Shown piece by piece: positions 58,811-64,000 of a stretch of 64,000 nucleotides of DNA; within the stretch, counting starts at the first letter, position 1, and every line of letters begins with the position of its first letter. The notes under the pieces were generated by a model. That model ran no database searches. It was given only the letters and a program-made list of their open reading frames with translations, and was not told the DNA's origin. Source of the stretch: an uncultured Clostridia bacterium (GTDB lineage: Bacteria > Bacillota > Clostridia > Peptostreptococcales > Anaerovoracaceae); contig CAKQGQ010000006.1 in assembly GCA_934233735.1 (NCBI GenBank), positions 1 to 64,000 of the forward strand, read 5' to 3'. The position numbers and the translations under genes are program-made.

Positions 58811-61800
58811 TTATTTTGCCTTTGACCATGTTCTGGTTGCATACTTACACTGCTTGAGTGCTGTCTTTGCAACGAGTTTACCGTTTTCGTCGTAAACTCT
58901 TACCTGAACTTTATAGAAGTATTTCGTTCCCTTCTTGCCGCTTGTATTCGTGTAGGAAGCAACTTTCTTCGTTACGGTTGATTTGTAGAAAGAAGCTTTC
59001 TTCGTGGAGCGATAGAAGCGATACTTCACGGTGAAGCCAAGATCTTTGAGTTCCTGAATGGATTCTTTTGTCTTTGCATCGTTCTTCAGGACTGCCTTGA
59101 CATTCTTCTTTGCAGTCTTGCTGGAGCGTGCTACAAGCTTCATATCTTTTACGATGGATTTTGCTTTTTTCATCTTCGCTGCAGCATCGTCTGCCGGTTC
59201 TTCCGCTGCCTTTTCGATTGCAACGGTTACGGTAGATCCGGTTGCTGCTTCGGACATCGCTTTCAGCTCATCCTGCGTGTAAGTCTTGTCGCCAAACGGT
59301 GTCTTAATTGTCAGTTTTGCATTCGTATCTTTTACGATGGAGTCGATGAAGCTCTTATCAAGCGTTACATCTGCTTTTGTCGCATCGCCAACAGCTTTGC
59401 TGGAAACTACCAAGATGATTTCGTTTGACTTCTTTTCCTTCGCCTGTTTCAGAATTTCTTTCTGATTGTCGGCGGAAACTTTGACTTCGGCAACCTTCGT
59501 CTTCGTGCCGTCAGCGTTTGTCTTTTCGCTTACCTTGACATCGGTTGGTGCGGTTGTTGTTCCGGTCTTGGTGTCAGTTGTGACATCCTTGACTTCTTCC
59601 ACTACGCCGCCCGGCGTGTTCCATTTTTCGGAGCCTTCTTCTTTGGTATAATCGTCTGTATAGTGGAAGACGACTGCGTCTCTGTCACTTAAGAACTGTG
59701 CCGCTACGCCTACTTCCGGATGTCTGCCGTTTAAGGTGTACATCCAGCCGGAGAGATTACCGTTGTCAAATTCGCGCAGGGTTGTTCTGTCATAAGTTAC
59801 ACCCTCGACATAAGTGCCGTACTGGCTGTCTCTTGCGAGGAATTTCACTTTGCTGTTATCTCTCTGGATCTGCTGCATTAAATCCCAAACTGTGGAATTG
59901 ATTTTCACTTCATAGCTTCCGCTCATCCAAGTGCTCAGTCCGCCCATAGCCAAGCCATGCGGACCGCCTTTCTGATCTGCTTCGTCATGCACGCTGTCGC
60001 CAAGCAGCGTGAAGCTGACAGTCAGGGTGTCTTTTTTGACATCCCCGGATTCTTTTTGCTTTACCGCAACCTGAACGGTCAGCTGTCCATAGCCGTAAGT
60101 CAGGGTAACGGTCTGAATGGAGTGGCTGTTCTTATTATATCCGCTTACGGTGATGTCTTTCGCAGCAACTTCCGTTTCACTTCCATCTGTCCACTTTGCT
60201 GTAAACTTCGCATTTCCGAAGCTGAAGTCCTCTCCAAGATAGTATTCCGTCTTTACATTTTCTTCCTTCAGAACAAGCTCATAGCAGATTGCTTCGGTTG
60301 GAAGTGAATCAACCATCTTTGCAAGTTTTTCCATGTCCTTGCCCAGCGGGTCATCGGTACGGTTATGCTTTGCTTTCCATGCACAGCCCTCAACAGTTGG
60401 GCAGTCTTTTGTACCGCTTTCAGTACTGAAAACGATGGTTCCCTCCGGTGTTGTCGGATTCTTATAGCTTGTATCCAGATATTTTACGAATCCGATGGCA
60501 TTTTCTGTGCCGCAGCCTTTCGTATAGAAATTGTTTTCAATCGTGTCATAGCGATTCAAACTGTTGCGATAGCCGATGAGCGCACCGACATATTTATTGC
60601 CGCTGACTTTCCCGGAGAAGCGGTTTGCACTGATGGAGCCGACAACATTGTCCCACGTCTGTGCGACATAACCGTCACCGCCGAAGATGCCGCCGACGGC
60701 TTCGTTACCTTTTACATTGCCTGTTACGGTACAAGCGACGATCGTAGGGCTTGCGCCGTTCGGTGCAGTCTGATTGTCATAGCCGCCGCCAACGATGCCG
60801 CCTGCATAGTTTCCGCTTGCTTCTACGCTGCCGCTGAAAGTACAGTTTTTCACGACGCACTGGCTCAAGGCATTGTCTCTCGTTCCGAGGATACCGCCGA
60901 CATAGCTTACACCTTTGACGGTTGCCGCACTGGTGCAGCTTTCAATCGTGCCGTTGATGCGTCCTGCAATCGAACCAATCTGGCTTTCGTCTCCTTTGTA
61001 GCCGACTACAACATTTTCTTCAATCGTACAGTTGTGGATGGTAACAACAAAGCCCGCGCTGGCATGTGCGTATCCATTTCCGTTACTGGATGCAACCAGA
61101 CCGGATTTTAATGTTTTCGATCCGCTCTTTAAGCATACATTTTCAATTGTAATGGCATTGCCATCCAGTCCTACACCTGTATAGTTGTTGACAAGTCCTG
61201 CGCCCTCAATCTGCTCACCATAGATGTTCAGATTCTTGACATAAGCATTCTTTATGTAGCCAAGCAGCGGCAGACCGCCTGCAGGTACAGTAATGGTTGC
61301 ATTTTTATTGTCGTCTATCTTGCCGTCAATATTGCCGGAAAAAGCACTCTCATTTGTACCGATTGGACTCCAATTTGCAGGGAGTGTAATATCATTTACA
61401 ATCTTAAAGTATGCACCCGCAAAAGAGTCACCTTCTGCTACAAACTGCTGAATTTCTGTGAGATCCGCGTCTGTCTTGATTAAGTATGGATTTCCCTGCG
61501 TTCCTTTTCCTTCGAGACTTGTTGTTCTTTCCACAAAGTCGATTTTCAAAATGTCGGACTTGGTGGATACCGACGCAACTTTTGAATCCTTGTCACTTGG
61601 TGACAATGTAATCACAACATAGAAATAATGTTCACCTGTCGGATATGCGGTATTCGGATCAATCTTATAATCCATGTAATAGCCAGTTTCATTGTAGCCT
61701 TGTCGATTTCCGCTTATAATCGCATCATCTACAAGTTCTGCATCGTCATACGAATTTGTTGTTGCATGATATAAAGAAAGACTTGCTTCTATATCATAGT

Positions 61801-64000
61801 CAGCATGCGTGAATCGCACATAAAACGGTGCCGGTTTCGAATTTCCTTTACTTACCGGATTGTATGCACCTTCAACAACACCTTGATTTTTATCAAAGAT
61901 GTAGCTCCCCGGCTGATTCGTTACAGTTGCTGCATGAATCTTTTGTGTCAATGCCGTACGCACCATCATTGTTTTGGATGTTGCTGTATAAGTGTTCTCA
62001 CCTACGGTATTCGTAATCACGCAATAATAACTTTGGGTTCCGTTAAATTCCGTAGATGGTTTATAATCTTTTGTCGTCGCAACTGGAATAGTTTTTATCC
62101 CACGCTGATACCATTGATAACTTAATTTCCCCTTTGGCGGATTCATTGCTTCAACGGAAAGGGTTATCTCGTCTCCTTGATTGCAATATACTCTATCATC
62201 TGTCTGTGAAACAATGACCGGAGTTAAATTACTGCTATCCTTAACCGTCACCATTGCAATATCCGACTTTACAGTATAACTCTTTCCGTCTTTTGTGCTT
62301 GTCACGATGCAATAATAGGAAGTCTCTCCTACCGTATTTGTCACAGGAGTATAGTTTACACCATCAGCACCGGAAATCAATTCGTAACCCGCTGTTCCTA
62401 CTTTATACCATTGATAGGACAGGGTTCCGCCATCCAGTACTTCTGCGACAACATTAAGTGTAACAGTATCTCCGTCATAGCATGTAATATCCGTCGGCTG
62501 GCTGTTAATTTTAACATGCGATTCCGTAATCTGCACCATAACAGTATAAATCTGCGCCGTACCATTAGCCGCAACGAGTTTCACAGGTACTGCCGCATAC
62601 GGAATGCTTTTTTCGTAGATTACCGGATAGTCCCCTGTATTAACTATCGCTGTCGTTGCAGCTTTCGTAGAATTTCCAATATATACTTCCGTAGTGCTCT
62701 GAATCGGCAAAGCTGAAATTTTCACTTCATTTCCTGCTGCAGCCTGCGTGGTTTTTGTCTGCGTATATTTCATTATGCTTCCAGCAGCACAAAGATCCGT
62801 ATCCAGCGGAATTGTTTTACTGTTTTCTGAAACTGCAAGGCTCTTTAATCCCGGAAACTTCGTAATGTTGAGACGATAGAGTTCACTGGAACTATATGCT
62901 TTTTTTGTCGTATCATACTCGCCAACTTCAATCGTGAAGTATCCGGCACTTCCATATGGGAACTTTGATACATCGAAAGCAAACGAAGAACTGAACGTAC
63001 TGCGTTCACTGCTTTCCCCATTATAACTCGTTGTCATGGAGTAAGATGCCGTTCCCATTACATCTCGAGCAATTGGTCTTAACTCATAGTCGTCTCTATC
63101 ACTGAGTTTAATATCAAAAGTTCCACCTTTCCAGTTTCCCTGATTGGATACAACTATTTGATCATCCGCTACAACCGTCAAAGCATTCAGATATGCCTTG
63201 TATATTGTTATCTCAGCCACATCACTTTTGATAGAGTACGCTTTACCATCAACCGTATTCGTTACAACGCAATAATACTTGCTTGTTCCAAGAATGTTCT
63301 TAGGTGCAAGAAACATATTTTCCATCGCACCATCCTCATCACCAAGTTCTGTATCTTCTGCCTCACCTACCCTATACCATTTATAAGATAGCTCTCCACC
63401 ATCTGTAGCTTCTGCTTCAACTTCTAAGAATTGGCTTTCAATCAAATCGTATTCTGCTGTTGCCGACTGTGGTTGTGTTTTGATTGTAGGATAGCTTCCC
63501 GCTCTTGTTACATTAAATTTATAAAGTTCACTGGATACATAGGTTTTACTACTGGTATCATACTCTCCAACCTGAACGCTAAACCATCCGGTTACCCTGC
63601 CCTCAAACTTGCTTGTATCAATCGTCAGATCGCTTTGAAATGCAGTTACTTCCGAAGTTTCACCATTGTAGCTTACCGTCATGGAATACTTTCCAATCAT
63701 ATCTTTATTTATTGGCAATACTTCCAGTTTATAGGTGCCGGAATCCTCTAAGGTCATATTAAACTCTTTGCCTTGCCAGTATCCCTGCCCATTAATAATC
63801 TTTTCTTCATCCTTATATAGATTCAATTTTGCTATATAAGATTTATAGACAAAGATGGTTACTACATTAGATTTTACGGAATATTCTTTCCCATTGACAG
63901 TATTCGTTACAACGCAATAGAATTGGTTCTTCCCAAGAATGTTTATTGGTGCAAGGCACATGCTGTCCATTGCATAGTCATCACTCAACTCTTCATCTTC
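58811..64000 (-). CDS. Giant surface protein with Ig-like repeats, beta-helix and DUF4430, 5' end beyond the window
   Basis: At least 1,729 residues; the frame is open to the right edge, so the start and signal peptide are missing. From the N-terminal side: two copies of a 215-residue unit with an Ig-like domain ('YYCVVTNTVDGKAYSIKSDV'), two more Ig-like domains with 'YYCIVTSTKDGKSYTVKSD', a ~300-residue right-handed beta-helix/GLUG-like region (nt ~60450-61500; 'GGIVGGGYDN', 'VGGIFGGDG'), a Big3-like domain, a DUF4430 domain (nt ~59650-60040; 'LSGWMYTLNGRHPEVG', 'DAVVFHYTDDY') and a lysine-rich C-terminal module shared with the 487-5691 protein. An adhesin or binding protein on the cell surface; ligand unknown. 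Confidence 0.85.
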   Translation of the reverse strand, partial: EDEELSDDYAMDSMCLAPINILGKNQFYCVVTNTVNGKEYSVKSNVVTIFVYKSYIAKLNLYKDEEKIINGQGYWQGKEFNMTLEDSGTYKLEVLPINKDMIGKYSMTVSYNGETSEVTAFQSDLTIDTSKFEGRVTGWFSVQVGEYDTSSKTYVSSELYKFNVTRAGSYPTIKTQPQSATAEYDLIESQFLEVEAEATDGGELSYKWYRVGEAEDTELGDEDGAMENMFLAPKNILGTSKYYCVVTNTVDGKAYSIKSDVAEITIYKAYLNALTVVADDQIVVSNQGNWKGGTFDIKLSDRDDYELRPIARDVMGTASYSMTTSYNGESSERSTFSSSFAFDVSKFPYGSAGYFTIEVGEYDTTKKAYSSSELYRLNITKFPGLKSLAVSENSKTIPLDTDLCAAGSIMKYTQTKTTQAAAGNEVKISALPIQSTTEVYIGNSTKAATTAIVNTGDYPVIYEKSIPYAAVPVKLVAANGTAQIYTVMVQITESHVKINSQPTDITCYDGDTVTLNVVAEVLDGGTLSYQWYKVGTAGYELISGADGVNYTPVTNTVGETSYYCIVTSTKDGKSYTVKSDIAMVTVKDSSNLTPVIVSQTDDRVYCNQGDEITLSVEAMNPPKGKLSYQWYQRGIKTIPVATTKDYKPSTEFNGTQSYYCVITNTVGENTYTATSKTMMVRTALTQKIHAATVTNQPGSYIFDKNQGVVEGAYNPVSKGNSKPAPFYVRFTHADYDIEASLSLYHATTNSYDDAELVDDAIISGNRQGYNETGYYMDYKIDPNTAYPTGEHYFYVVITLSPSDKDSKVASVSTKSDILKIDFVERTTSLEGKGTQGNPYLIKTDADLTEIQQFVAEGDSFAGAYFKIVNDITLPANWSPIGTNESAFSGNIDGKIDDNKNATITVPAGGLPLLGYIKNAYVKNLNIYGEQIEGAGLVNNYTGVGLDGNAITIENVCLKSGSKTLKSGLVASSNGNGYAHASAGFVVTIHNCTIEENVVVGYKGDESQIGSIAGRINGTIESCTSAATVKGVSYVGGILGTRDNALSQCVVKNCTFSGSVEASGNYAGGIVGGGYDNQTAPNGASPTIVACTVTGNVKGNEAVGGIFGGDGYVAQTWDNVVGSISANRFSGKVSGNKYVGALIGYRNSLNRYDTIENNFYTKGCGTENAIGFVKYLDTSYKNPTTPEGTIVFSTESGTKDCPTVEGCAWKAKHNRTDDPLGKDMEKLAKMVDSLPTEAICYELVLKEENVKTEYYLGEDFSFGNAKFTAKWTDGSETEVAAKDITVSGYNKNSHSIQTVTLTYGYGQLTVQVAVKQKESGDVKKDTLTVSFTLLGDSVHDEADQKGGPHGLAMGGLSTWMSGSYEVKINSTVWDLMQQIQRDNSKVKFLARDSQYGTYVEGVTYDRTTLREFDNGNLSGWMYTLNGRHPEVGVAAQFLSDRDAVVFHYTDDYTKEEGSEKWNTPGGVVEEVKDVTTDTKTGTTTAPTDVKVSEKTNADGTKTKVAEVKVSADNQKEILKQAKEKKSNEIILVVSSKAVGDATKADVTLDKSFIDSIVKDTNAKLTIKTPFGDKTYTQDELKAMSEAATGSTVTVAIEKAAEEPADDAAAKMKKAKSIVKDMKLVARSSKTAKKNVKAVLKNDAKTKESIQELKDLGFTVKYRFYRSTKKASFYKSTVTKKVASYTNTSGKKGTKYFYKVQVRVYDENGKLVAKTALKQCKYATRTWSKAK

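Noticed and set aside
58811..63988. Methionine at 63988 as the real start of the giant protein
   Set aside because: No ribosome binding site or signal peptide, and the frame stays open to the window edge within an Ig-like repeat; the gene is truncated by the window.
1..64000. tRNA or ribosomal RNA genes
   Set aside because: None was recognised in the intergenic regions; the only clear RNA genes are the SRP RNA and the cobalamin riboswitch.

Overview
The window looks like a chromosomal segment of a Gram-positive, low-to-moderate G+C anaerobe of the Clostridia. Evidence: strong AGGAGG-type ribosome binding sites, the dnaX-ebfC-recR...bofA block next to the small SRP RNA, an AddB-type nuclease, a lysyl-tRNA synthetase with an extra C-terminal tRNA-binding domain, flavodoxin, a cobalamin riboswitch and nickel-pincer (Lar) cofactor genes. 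BofA points to an endospore-forming ancestry but does not show that this strain sporulates. I cannot name the species from sequence alone.

Layout. 1-7,700: an orphan sigma-region-4-like protein, then two secreted proteins with DUF4430 (transcobalamin-type) domains, a small homing-endonuclease-repeat protein, and upstream of all of them on the same strand a cobalamin riboswitch followed by an intrinsic terminator. 7,800-12,200: rsuA, a YitT membrane protein, a YbaK-type deacylase, an NSS sodium symporter and bofA. 12,300-21,100: yaaL (inverted relative to its usual neighbours), recR, ebfC, dnaX, SRP RNA, an Eis-like acetyltransferase, ligA, pcrA. 21,100-29,000: a HAD phosphatase, a small accessory pair (DUF4143 ATPase and YhcG-type nuclease), lysS, greA, deoD, L-asparaginase. 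29,000-37,400: flavodoxin behind paired palindromic operators, then an eight-gene larE-larB-larC plus ABC nickel/peptide-type importer operon with a promoter, structured leader and leader terminator. 37,400-38,200: non-coding DNA with a 20-bp tandem repeat, an inverted-repeat-bounded AT-rich element and a 26-nt alternating purine-pyrimidine run. 38,200-46,100: addB, a PpaX-like phosphatase, tex and prfB (programmed frameshift). 46,200-51,200: a geranylgeranyl-reductase-like flavoprotein, a prepilin-like protein and a GntR-ABC transporter operon. 51,300-57,200: an arginine/ornithine-type antiporter, a BlaI/M56/membrane-protein operon with clear operators, and a second DUF4143 ATPase. 57,280-64,000: a secreted alpha/alpha-toroid (prenyltransferase-like) protein and a giant surface protein that runs off the right edge.

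How parts work together. The clearest pathway is nickel uptake plus synthesis of the nickel-pincer nucleotide used by LarA-type racemases/epimerases; larA itself is not here. The most intriguing theme is at the two ends. Animal cobalamin carriers combine an alpha6/alpha6 barrel with a small DUF4430-type beta domain. This window encodes those two folds on separate secreted proteins, and one DUF4430 cluster lies downstream of a cobalamin riboswitch. That suggests, without proving it, extracellular corrinoid capture. The giant proteins at the two ends share a closely related C-terminal module, so the ends look like relatives by duplication.

Start sites were chosen by ribosome binding sites where the longest reading frame was implausible. 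No database search was run; family names are from recognition of motifs and overall sequence.
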